NCBI GenBank assembly: GCA_902785635.1
Contig: CACZZH010000021.1
Location: 1,071 to 44,750 of the forward strand
From: an uncultured Lachnospiraceae bacterium
GTDB lineage: Bacteria > Bacillota > Clostridia > Lachnospirales > Lachnospiraceae
DNA length: 43,680 nt
Direction: 5' to 3'
The translations under genes were made by a program, and so were the position numbers. Below the pieces are notes generated by a model. It was not told the DNA's origin, made no database searches, and was given only the letters and a program-made list of their open reading frames with translations. Position 1 is the first letter of the stretch. Every line of letters starts with the position of its first letter. Shown here piece after piece: positions 1 through 7,675 of the stretch.

Positions 1-1
1 A

Positions 2-1648
2 CAGAGTGCCAAAGAACTGCTTGGAGTGATGAAAGCCTATGAGGCATGCATCCTGAAACTGGACCGGACAGAAGGATATGCTCATATGCGCCATGACGAG
101 GACACCGGAAATGCGCAGTATCAGGCGCTCATGCTGAAGGTGCAGAGCCTCTGGGTCCAGATCATGGAAAAACTGGCTTTTCTGGAACCGGAGATCCTGG
201 CGATACCGGAGGAGAAATTGAAGCGTTTCTTCGAAGAGCAGCCGGAACTGAAAGCGTACGAAGTGACGATCCGGGAGATCGTCAGAATGCGCGCGCATTC
301 GCTGAGCAAGGAGATGGAACAGCTCCTGGCCAGTGCCGGAGAGATGGCACAGGCACCCTCCAACGGGTTTGGAATGCTGGCAAATGCGGATCTGAAGTTT
401 CCTTCGGTAACGGACCGGGACGGCAATGAGATCCAGATCAGCAACGGCCGGTTCGTACCGCTGCAGAAGTCGCCGGACCGGGAGCTTCGCAAAGCGGTAT
501 TTGAAAAATTCTATACGAGATACAGTGAGTTCGCAAACACGTGGGCTGCGCTGTACGATGGACAGGTGAAGCAGCAGCTTTTCTATGCGCGTGCAAGAAA
601 ATATCCTTCTGCCTTTGAAGCAGCGGTGGACGCCAACCATGTGGATCCGGCGGTGTGCGACCGCCTGTTTGACAGCGTGCACGGGGGTATGGACAAGATG
701 CACCGGTATGTGGCGCTGCGGAAGAAGCTGCTGGGCGTTGAGCAGCTTCACATGTATGATGTGTATGTTCCCATGGTCAGCGACTATGATCGCAGAATCT
801 CCTACGAGGAGGCAAAGCAGATCTCCCTGGATGCCCTGTCCGTTCTTGGTGAAGAGTATGTTTCGGTGGTCCGGGAAGCCTATGACAACCGCTGGATCGA
901 TGTGAAGGAAAACGAAGGGAAGCGCTCCGGAGCATATTCCTCGGGGGTATACGGTGTGCATCCGTACATGCTTTTAAATTATACGGATACACTGGCTGAC
1001 GTATTTACACTGGTCCATGAAATGGGCCATTCCATGCATACCTGGTACTCCACCCACAGCCAGTCCCTGCTGAATTCCCGGTATAAGATCTTTGTCGCGG
1101 AAGTGGCATCGACCACCAATGAAGTGCTTCTTCTGGAATACCTGCTGCAGCGCGCAAAGGATAAGAAGGAAAAGGCGTATCTGATCAATCACTATCTTGA
1201 CAGCTTCAAGGGGACTTTGTTCCGGCAGACGATGTTCGAGGAATTCGAACGGAAAACAAACATGCTTGCACAGCAAGGCACACCGTTGACTGCGCAGCTT
1301 CTGAGCGAAACATATCTGGAACTGAACAGACAGTATTTCGGCAGTGAGATGGTGTCGGATCCCCTGATCGCTTATGAATGGTGCCGGATTCCGCATTTTT
1401 ACTACAACTTCTATGTGTATCAGTATGCAACCAGCTTTGCAGCGGCTGTGGCCATCGCGCACCGGATCCTGGAGGAAGGAGAATCGGCGGTAAAGCCCTA
1501 TCTGACCTTCCTGAAGAGCGGATGTACGTCCGATCCGGTCAGCCTGCTTCGGATCGCAGGGGTCGATCTTTCCACTTCCCGCCCCGTTGACGAGGCGCTG
1601 GAGGTATTCGGGAAAGCCATCGATGAGCTGGAGCAGCTGATGAAATGA
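2..1648 (+). CDS. pepF: M3-family oligoendopeptidase F, 5' end cut by window
   Basis: Cytoplasmic zinc metallopeptidase of the M3 family that hydrolyses oligopeptides. The HEMGH zinc motif (HExxH) is at about 1016-1030, followed by HTWYS. A downstream FVAEVASTTNE segment supplies the third zinc-ligand glutamate expected in this family. The frame is open back to base 2 without a stop. PepF proteins are usually about 600 residues and about 540 are visible after the first in-window GTG/ATG (bases 26/29), so the true start probably lies upstream and the apparent start is internal. It is followed after 34 bp by the desulfhydrase-like gene on the same strand, so the two may be co-transcribed. Family is clear; exact peptide specificity is not. 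Confidence 0.93.
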   Translation, partial: QSAKELLGVMKAYEACILKLDRTEGYAHMRHDEDTGNAQYQALMLKVQSLWVQIMEKLAFLEPEILAIPEEKLKRFFEEQPELKAYEVTIREIVRMRAHSLSKEMEQLLASAGEMAQAPSNGFGMLANADLKFPSVTDRDGNEIQISNGRFVPLQKSPDRELRKAVFEKFYTRYSEFANTWAALYDGQVKQQLFYARARKYPSAFEAAVDANHVDPAVCDRLFDSVHGGMDKMHRYVALRKKLLGVEQLHMYDVYVPMVSDYDRRISYEEAKQISLDALSVLGEEYVSVVREAYDNRWIDVKENEGKRSGAYSSGVYGVHPYMLLNYTDTLADVFTLVHEMGHSMHTWYSTHSQSLLNSRYKIFVAEVASTTNEVLLLEYLLQRAKDKKEKAYLINHYLDSFKGTLFRQTMFEEFERKTNMLAQQGTPLTAQLLSETYLELNRQYFGSEMVSDPLIAYEWCRIPHFYYNFYVYQYATSFAAAVAIAHRILEEGESAVKPYLTFLKSGCTSDPVSLLRIAGVDLSTSRPVDEALEVFGKAIDELEQLMK

Positions 1649-1682
1649 GTGTATCCGGATATCGGAGCAAGGAGGAAATGAA

Positions 1683-2636
1683 ATGAGAAAACCGGAAGAT
1701 TTTCCGCGGATTTCGCTCGGAGTATTTCCGACGCCTATACAGAGGCTGAATAATATCAGTGAAATGCTTCACACAAATGTTTATATCAAACGGGACGATC
1801 TGACCGGGCTGGGGCTTGGAGGCAACAAGACCAGAAAACTGGAATTTCTTCTGGCGGACGCGAAGCAGCGAGGAGCACAGATCGTCTTTACCACCGGTCA
1901 GGCGCAGTCCAATCATGCCATGCTGACTGCCGCAGCTGCGGGAAAGGTCGGAATGAAAGCGATCCTGATCCTGAAGAAGCGCGGTGTTACGCAGCGGCTC
2001 GGCAATCAGCTGCTGGAGTACCTGATGGGGACAGATGTGCGGCTGATGGACACCGATGATTATGCCGATATCTATAAAGAAATGGATGCGGTGGGAGAGG
2101 AGACGGGCCTGCCATATTATAAGATTCCGTGCGGGGGATCCAATGCGCTGGGGACTCTTGGATATGTGGACTGCGCCGGGGAGATCGCGAAGCAGCAGAC
2201 GCAGCGGTTTACCCATCTGATCTGTGCTGAGGGAAGCGGCGGAACCATGGCCGGACTGGCTCTTGGAGCAAAGCTGTTTCTGCCGGGGACGGAAGTGTAT
2301 GGCATGATGGTGGATACAGATCCTTTTGAGACGATCACGCCTGCGCTGATGCGGGAAACAGCCGGACTCATGGAAGCGGATGTGACCATCACCCCGGAGG
2401 ACTATCATCTCCGGGATATGTGCGGTCCGGGTTATGCCATCGCCTCGCCACAGGGGAATGAAGCGGTCCGGGTCATGGCAGAAAAAGAAGGAATATTCCT
2501 GGATCCGGTATATACCGGCAAAGCCTTTGCGGGACTGCTGGAAATGGCAGCGGAGGGAGCGTTCGGACCGGATGACCGCGTGCTGTTTCTTCATTCGGGA
2601 GGAGCCGGCGGTCTGTTTGCAGTGGATATGAACTAA
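1683..2636 (+). CDS. D-cysteine desulfhydrase / ACC deaminase-family PLP enzyme
   Basis: PLP-dependent fold-type II enzyme of 317 residues, the usual length. GGNKTRKLE contains the likely Schiff-base lysine (K49), QSNHA follows at about residue 78, and a glycine-rich phosphate loop (EGSGGTMAGL) is near residue 180. The family includes D-cysteine desulfhydrase (D-cysteine to pyruvate, sulfide and ammonia) and ACC deaminase. The KRDDLTGLGLGGNKTRKLE context is closest to D-cysteine desulfhydrases. An AGGAGG-like site (aaggaggaa) precedes the ATG. Substrate is an inference; related enzymes also act on L-cysteine or 3-chloro-D-alanine. Confidence 0.85.
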   Translation: MRKPEDFPRISLGVFPTPIQRLNNISEMLHTNVYIKRDDLTGLGLGGNKTRKLEFLLADAKQRGAQIVFTTGQAQSNHAMLTAAAAGKVGMKAILILKKRGVTQRLGNQLLEYLMGTDVRLMDTDDYADIYKEMDAVGEETGLPYYKIPCGGSNALGTLGYVDCAGEIAKQQTQRFTHLICAEGSGGTMAGLALGAKLFLPGTEVYGMMVDTDPFETITPALMRETAGLMEADVTITPEDYHLRDMCGPGYAIASPQGNEAVRVMAEKEGIFLDPVYTGKAFAGLLEMAAEGAFGPDDRVLFLHSGGAGGLFAVDMN

Positions 2637-2702
2637 GAAAGCGATCTGTGCCGGGCATGGCACGGCAAGAACGTCAGAACGTTCCTGAACAGAAAAAATA
2701 CA

Positions 2703-2740
2703 GCGGCCCCGGGGAGGCTGAACTGCTCCCCCGGGGCCGC
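2703..2740. terminator. Strong GC hairpin terminator between convergent genes
   Basis: A 15-bp nearly perfect stem (GCGGCCCCGGGGAGG with its complement, loop CTGAACTG). On the minus strand it is followed by TGTATTTTTTC, a proper U-tract, so it should end the ABC transporter transcript. On the plus strand only TTTG follows, so termination of the desulfhydrase-like gene is weaker. Confidence 0.85.
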
Positions 2741-2747
2741 TTTGTGA

Positions 2748-3758
2748 TCATTGCATGAATGTGCCGGCTTTCATCTCTTCGATATAGCCCGCATATGCAG
2801 TCTGTACATCTTCCGGAACGATCTCCGTATTCACTTCACCAGCGGAAAGCACGCCGTTCTGCAGAGTTCCAAACAGAGTCTCGCCGCCGAAAGTTCCTTC
2901 TTCAACAGCCTTCATGCTCAGTTCAATCAGGCCTGCATTGTCTGTTACCTGGCTGCCGATGACGCAGGGGTTCTGGCCAAGCAGATCGGTCGGCTGCGCA
3001 ATGTCGTAGATCTTGATCGCGCCGTTTGCTTCATTTGCTTCGTCGATCGCCTGGCGGGCGCCGGAGTCAACAGCGGATGCATCACCAAAGAATACATCTG
3101 CGCCCTGGTCGATCATTGCCTTCGCAAATTCGATTCCTTTATCGGAAGCGGAGAAATCACCGGAGTACACCGGGTCCAGAAGTGTTACGCTCTTTCCGTT
3201 CGCTTCTGCAACATAAGCGGCAGCTTTTCCGTAACCGTCATACTTTGCAAGGGTGGTGTCCAGCTCCATGCCTCCGATGAAGGCGATGGTCCCGCTTTCG
3301 GTCATCAGACCTGCCAGAGCGCCGGCGATCCAGCCGATCTGTGTGGCGTCGGGAAGAAGTGAAGAAACATTTCCGTTGGCTGCTTTTTCAGGAGTAGCTT
3401 CATTGCCGTTGAGCAGTGCAAACGCGATGTCCGGATATTCTTCCGCTGCCTGCAGGACAGCATCTGTGTACTGGTTGCCCGGCGCATAGATCATGTCTAC
3501 GTCCAGATCACAGTAGGATACGATCGTGTCATAATATGCAGACTGTGCAATGCTGTCAGAGTACATGGTCTCCCAGCCGCATCTTTCCGCTGCATCGATC
3601 ATTGCGTTGTAGCAGGCCATTCCCCAGCCGCCGTCGGAGATGCTGGAGTCACAGATCATAGCGACTGTGCGGGTATCGTCGGCATACGCTGTAAAGGCCG
3701 GAGCCATAGAAGCGATCATAGCACCTGCGAGCGTCATTGCGATCCATTTTCTGTTCAT
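2748..3758 (-). CDS. BMP-family ABC transporter substrate-binding protein
   Basis: Extracellular binding protein of the BMP/PnrA (basic membrane protein) family, 336 residues, which typically binds purine or other nucleosides. A basic start (MNRKW), a hydrophobic stretch to about residue 20 and an AYA-DD signal peptidase I-type site make the export signal. The mature region opens with a family-typical SDGGW motif. Unusually for a Firmicute binding protein there is no lipobox cysteine in the signal region, so membrane anchoring is not obvious. RBS AAAAGGAGGAAAAC precedes the ATG. It is last in the transporter order, separated from the second permease by about 140 bp containing a candidate promoter. 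Ligand is inferred from family and permease type. Confidence 0.9.
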   Translation of the reverse strand: MNRKWIAMTLAGAMIASMAPAFTAYADDTRTVAMICDSSISDGGWGMACYNAMIDAAERCGWETMYSDSIAQSAYYDTIVSYCDLDVDMIYAPGNQYTDAVLQAAEEYPDIAFALLNGNEATPEKAANGNVSSLLPDATQIGWIAGALAGLMTESGTIAFIGGMELDTTLAKYDGYGKAAAYVAEANGKSVTLLDPVYSGDFSASDKGIEFAKAMIDQGADVFFGDASAVDSGARQAIDEANEANGAIKIYDIAQPTDLLGQNPCVIGSQVTDNAGLIELSMKAVEEGTFGGETLFGTLQNGVLSAGEVNTEIVPEDVQTAYAGYIEEMKAGTFMQ

Positions 3759-3805
3759 GTTTTCCTCCTTTTGGGTAAATCTGATGTGAGACCGTTTTCA
3801 GTTAC

Positions 3806-3811
3806 ATTATA
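3806..3811 (-). promoter_or_regulatory. Candidate -10 box (TATAAT) for the binding-protein gene
   Basis: On the minus strand CTATATAATG lies about 48 nt upstream of the binding-protein ATG, an exact consensus -10. No good -35 is visible at 17 bp (TGCGCA), so this would be a weak or activator-dependent start. A separate promoter would allow binding protein to exceed the membrane components. Confidence 0.4.
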
Positions 3812-3898
3812 TAGGTTTCGCTTCTGTCTGCGCATGCCCTGACTGAAGGTCGGAAAAGGCATGGCAGGCAATTGCGGAATCTATCCTGTCTGTTAAGA

Positions 3899-4828
3899 TC
3901 AGCGCTCCTCTTTGCGATAAGGCTGGCCGCTGCTCTTGGGACCGGCCTTTTTTGCACCGATGATGGCCAGGACCACGATGGTGGCCACATAGGGGATCAT
4001 CTGGAAGAACTGATACGGGAGCGTGTTGTTGATCAGCTGCAGACGGATCTGAAGAGCGTCGCAGAAACCGAAGAACAGGCAGGCGATCAGAACGCCTCCG
4101 GGATTCCAGCGTCCGAAGATAACGGCGGCCAGAGCGATGAAGCCTCGGCCGGCAATGTTTCCGTCTACATAGGTCCTTGAGTAACAGGTGGTCAGATATG
4201 CGCCGCCGATACCGGCGAGGGCACCGCAGATAACGCAGGACAGATACTTGATGCCGATCACATTGATGCCGAGCGTTGCAGCGGCCTTCGGATATTCACC
4301 GACCGCCTTGTAGTTCAGTCCGGATTTCGTGCGTGTGAAATAAACTGCGGTCACAATGACCAGTATGAATGCCAGATAGACCATCGGGGTCTGATCCAGG
4401 AACAGATTCACGAGAAAATGATTGCTCTTGATACCAAGCATATTCTTGAAGGTTCCCATCAGTCCCGCCTGAACAAGCTCACTGCCCGATCCGAAGTAGA
4501 CCCGGTAGATAAAGGCGGCCAGTGCCGGTGCAAAGATATTGATCGCCATGCCGTAAACGATCTGCTCCGCGCAGAGCGTGACCGTGGCATAGGCAAAGAT
4601 CATATTTACAAGAATGCCTGCTGCGGCTCCTGCGAGCACGCCCAGGAGCGGACTTCCGGTGATCAGGCTGACCAGAAAACCGGTGAGTGAGCCGATCGCA
4701 GCGATCCCTTCAATGCCGATGTTGACAAGTCCCGCACGCTGGGAATACAGTTCGGCAAGAGAGAGAAAGATCAGCGGAGACGCCATTCGGACACCTGCAA
4801 GAATCAGGTTTGCTAAAAAGGTTCCCAT
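3899..4828 (-). CDS. BMP-type nucleoside ABC transporter permease (second)
   Basis: Polytopic inner membrane permease of the BPD_transp_2 superfamily, about 309 residues, mostly hydrophobic helices. The SQRAGLVNIGIEGI segment near residue 30 is typical of the NupQ/YufQ type. The upstream GGAGGGG is well spaced for the ATG at 4828; a GTG at 4834 that overlaps the previous stop is also in frame but sits on top of the ribosome site, so I chose the ATG. It would form a heterodimer with the neighbouring permease and be energised by the double-domain ATPase upstream. Confidence 0.88.
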   Translation of the reverse strand: MGTFLANLILAGVRMASPLIFLSLAELYSQRAGLVNIGIEGIAAIGSLTGFLVSLITGSPLLGVLAGAAAGILVNMIFAYATVTLCAEQIVYGMAINIFAPALAAFIYRVYFGSGSELVQAGLMGTFKNMLGIKSNHFLVNLFLDQTPMVYLAFILVIVTAVYFTRTKSGLNYKAVGEYPKAAATLGINVIGIKYLSCVICGALAGIGGAYLTTCYSRTYVDGNIAGRGFIALAAVIFGRWNPGGVLIACLFFGFCDALQIRLQLINNTLPYQFFQMIPYVATIVVLAIIGAKKAGPKSSGQPYRKEER

Positions 4829-4830
4829 AT

Positions 4831-5880
4831 TCACCCCTCCATTCCGGCCTTGCGAAGGAACCGGTTCTTGAATTCCGGAAGTTTCACCATGGCCATGCCG
4901 GCTACGGTAAAGACAATTACGAGAGCCTGAATGATATCGGAAACGCTGGTCGGAACGCCGGTCGCGGTCTGCATGGTCGTGGAACCGACTCGCAGCGCCG
5001 CAAAGAATATTGCGACCACGATTCCGGCGATCGGATGGAGACTGGCGATCAGAGCCATCGCGACACCGTCAAAGCCGTACCCGGCTCCGAAACCGTTGAT
5101 CAGGCGAAGCTGGGTGCCGAGAAGCTCCAGCGCGCCACCCAGGCCGGCGATCGCACCGGAAACGATAAAACTCATCATGATGTAGCGCTTCACGTTGAAG
5201 CCGTTGACCTTCGCGGCCGTCATGTTGAGCCCGACAGCCCGCAGCTGGAAACCGCCTGAGGTACTGAACAGGAAATAGAAGACTGCAATGCCGACCAGAA
5301 TCGCGACGGGGAAAGCAATGGTCGCCCGCAGACCGAGGAACGACGGAAGCTTGGTCTCATCCGGAACGGCGATCGTCTGCGGTACGCTTCCGTCACGCAG
5401 CCAGTTCGTATAGACCACGCCCATCAGCAGGGTCGCCACATAGTTCAGCATGATCGTGATGATCATCTCATTCTGTCCGCGCCAGATCTTCAGCAGGCCT
5501 GCTGCCGCAGCCCACAGACCGCCGCCGGCAGCACCCGCCAGAGCGCACAGCAGCATTGCCGGCACACCGGTCAGAGGACTCTTTGTCGCAATATAGCAGG
5601 CGAGGATCGATCCGATCAGAAACTGTCCTTCACCGCCCAGATTGAAGACTCCGCAGCGGTAAGCAAAGCACGCGCACAGGGTCGTGAAGATCAGGGGCGT
5701 CGAACGCGAAAAAGTCGTGCCGAGATTTCGGATATTTCCGAAAGCGCCCTTCCACAGATAACGCAGAGCCTCTGCAGGGCTGGCTCCCAGAGCGGCGATG
5801 ATGATGCAGCCGATCAGGAACGAAATGATAATGGAGAGTACAGGAACGATGATCAGTGCTCCAAAGTCTTTTCTTTTCAT
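4831..5880 (-). CDS. BMP-type nucleoside ABC transporter permease (first)
   Basis: Membrane permease of 349 residues (NupP/YufP type) with a run of hydrophobic helices and the FNLGGEGQ signature of this permease class near residue 80. The frame is open further upstream, but the ATG at 5880 (MKRKDFGAL) has GAGGTG just before it and a normal cytoplasmic start, so the 31 extra residues are unlikely. It begins 13 bp after the ATPase stop and its stop abuts the second permease, so the genes are translationally coupled. Confidence 0.88.
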   Translation of the reverse strand: MKRKDFGALIIVPVLSIIISFLIGCIIIAALGASPAEALRYLWKGAFGNIRNLGTTFSRSTPLIFTTLCACFAYRCGVFNLGGEGQFLIGSILACYIATKSPLTGVPAMLLCALAGAAGGGLWAAAAGLLKIWRGQNEMIITIMLNYVATLLMGVVYTNWLRDGSVPQTIAVPDETKLPSFLGLRATIAFPVAILVGIAVFYFLFSTSGGFQLRAVGLNMTAAKVNGFNVKRYIMMSFIVSGAIAGLGGALELLGTQLRLINGFGAGYGFDGVAMALIASLHPIAGIVVAIFFAALRVGSTTMQTATGVPTSVSDIIQALVIVFTVAGMAMVKLPEFKNRFLRKAGMEG

Positions 5881-5893
5881 TCTGCCTGTCACC

Positions 5894-7420
5894 TCACTTT
5901 CCTGCCATTGCCAGAGAGATCTCGTCGATCGGCGGGTTCTTTCCGGAGTATTCACCCATGATCTTTCCCTCAAACATGACCAGTATACGGTCGGATACTT
6001 CCAGGATCTCGTCGAAGTCCGCAGAGATCAGGAGGACGCCGGCACCTATATCGCGCTGTGCGATCACAGTGTCATGGATAAAGCGGGTCGCGCCGATATC
6101 CAGGCCTCTGGTGGGATGTACCGCGATCAGAAGATCGGGAGCGGCTTCCAGCTCTCTGGCGAGGATGACTTTCTGCTGATTGCCGCCGGAGAGATTTCGG
6201 GCCTCCTGATCAACGGAAGAACAGCGGATGTCGTATTTTTCCTTCATTTCGAGAGCGTAGCTCCGGATCGCTTTTTTCTTCAGATGAAATCCGTTTCCGT
6301 CGGAGAAACGTTTATCTTTGGTGATCTTGAGGACCAGGTTATCAGCAACGGACATATTGCCGACCAGGCCGGATTTGTTGCGGTCCTCCGGGATGTGGGC
6401 GACATTCTCCTGAATAAAGGCGTTCGGATCAAAGACGGCCACCTTTGAATTCTTCAGCTCCATGGAGCCTTCGTCAGGAGCGATGTTGCCGGTCAGCAGC
6501 ATTGCCAGCTGGCTCTGGCCGTTCCCGTCCACGCCGGCGATCCCGACGATCTCTCCTCTGCGGATATTCACAGAGACATCATTCAGGCCGTTGTGTTTGG
6601 AATTCTTGTGATAGCTTACATGGTCCAGGACCGCGACGATCTCCTCTTTGGATTCTGCTTTTGTATATTGGGAACGCACCAGCTGGCGTCCGATCATCAT
6701 GGTAGCCAGGTCTTCACCGGTCAGTTCCCCGATATCGACCGTCACCACTGTCTCTCCGGCGCGAAGAATGGTGATGCGGTCAGATACACGGAGAACTTCC
6801 CGCATCTTGTGGCTGATGAAGATGATGCTCTTACCCTCGCTTCTGAGCTTGTTCATGATCTCAAAAAGACCTTCCACCTCTACATCGGTAAGAGCGGCAG
6901 TCGGCTCATCGAGAACAAGCACATCACATCCACGGTAAAGAGCTTTGAGAATCTCGACCCTCTGCTGAGCACCGACTGCCAGCTCGGTGACCGGCAGGTC
7001 AAGATCCACATCCAGACCGTACTTTTGAGACAGTTCCAGGATCTCCTTTCTGCGGGCGTTCCGGTCGATAAAGATTCCGGCGGAACGGGTGTCCCCGAGA
7101 ATAATGTTTTCAAATACCGTCATGGCTTCGACGAGCATGAAATGCTGATGGACCATGCCGATGCCGAGTTTTACTGCCTGTGCCGGGGATTCGATCTTTA
7201 CTTTCTGACCCCTCACATATATATCGCCGGCTGTCGGCTGGTAAAGTCCGAACAGCACATTCATCAAAGTGCTTTTTCCGGCGCCGTTTTCTCCCAGCAG
7301 GGTATGTACTTCTCCTGCACGCACATCAAAAGTGATATTACGGTTTGCATATACCGAACCGAACTGCTTTGTAATATGCTCCATTCGCAGAATCTGATCT
7401 GCAGCCTTGTCAACGGCCAT
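5894..7420 (-). CDS. BMP-type nucleoside ABC transporter ATPase, double domain
   Basis: ABC ATPase of 508 residues with two fused nucleotide-binding domains, as in NupO/YufO and sugar importers of the RbsA type. Domain 1 has Walker A GENGAGKST (about residue 44), a degenerate signature (LAVGAQQR) and Walker B LVLDEPT. Domain 2 has the usual degenerate Walker A (GVDGNGQS), a consensus LSGGNQQK signature and LLIAVHPTRGLD. It powers nucleoside-type uptake with the two permeases that follow. A GGTGAG ribosome site precedes the chosen ATG. A second ATG with a better AAGGAG lies about 20 nt upstream in another frame, so a short overlapping leader ORF is possible. Confidence 0.92.
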   Translation of the reverse strand: MAVDKAADQILRMEHITKQFGSVYANRNITFDVRAGEVHTLLGENGAGKSTLMNVLFGLYQPTAGDIYVRGQKVKIESPAQAVKLGIGMVHQHFMLVEAMTVFENIILGDTRSAGIFIDRNARRKEILELSQKYGLDVDLDLPVTELAVGAQQRVEILKALYRGCDVLVLDEPTAALTDVEVEGLFEIMNKLRSEGKSIIFISHKMREVLRVSDRITILRAGETVVTVDIGELTGEDLATMMIGRQLVRSQYTKAESKEEIVAVLDHVSYHKNSKHNGLNDVSVNIRRGEIVGIAGVDGNGQSQLAMLLTGNIAPDEGSMELKNSKVAVFDPNAFIQENVAHIPEDRNKSGLVGNMSVADNLVLKITKDKRFSDGNGFHLKKKAIRSYALEMKEKYDIRCSSVDQEARNLSGGNQQKVILARELEAAPDLLIAVHPTRGLDIGATRFIHDTVIAQRDIGAGVLLISADFDEILEVSDRILVMFEGKIMGEYSGKNPPIDEISLAMAGK

Positions 7421-7461
7421 GATAACTCACCGCCTTTCATGAATTTCTCCTTAACATCTTT

Positions 7462-7491
7462 ATCTTACCTTTTTCCCGGGTCGTTCGTCAA
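7462..7491 (-). promoter_or_regulatory. Candidate sigma-A promoter of the ABC importer operon
   Basis: Reading the minus strand, TTGACG (7491-7486) and TAAGAT (7467-7462) are separated by 18 bp. This lies about 40 nt upstream of the ATPase start, with TTAAGGAG downstream. No operator was recognised. Confidence 0.5.
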
Positions 7492-7589
7492 TAAGCGGAA
7501 AAGAAAACTGTATTTATATACACTTTTTCTGCTGCGGCAGGCGTTGTACATCCGTTAATTTTTTTACGGGATTTGCCGGAAATGGCATA

Positions 7590-7618
7590 TTCAATTCCAT
7601 AAACCGATATGGTACAAT
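7590..7618 (+). promoter_or_regulatory. Candidate promoter of the signalling operon
   Basis: TTCAAT (7590-7595), 17-bp spacer, TACAAT (7613-7618). The -10 is good and the -35 poor. The leader to the ATG at 7676 is about 50 nt and holds a small GGGG/CCCC hairpin (about 7648-7661) just before the AGAGG ribosome site, which could influence initiation. Confidence 0.45.
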
Positions 7619-7675
7619 ACATAAGATATGGAGAAACAGTGCAGTGGCGGGGGACTCCCCGGCTGAGAGGAAAAC

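Noticed and set aside
1539..2663. 374-codon minus-strand frame opposite the desulfhydrase-like gene
   Set aside because: Antisense shadow of a gene with clear PLP-enzyme motifs; its composition is not protein-like.
4829..4834. GTG at 4834 as start of the second permease
   Set aside because: The GGAGGGG ribosome site directly abuts it; spacing fits the ATG at 4828 instead.
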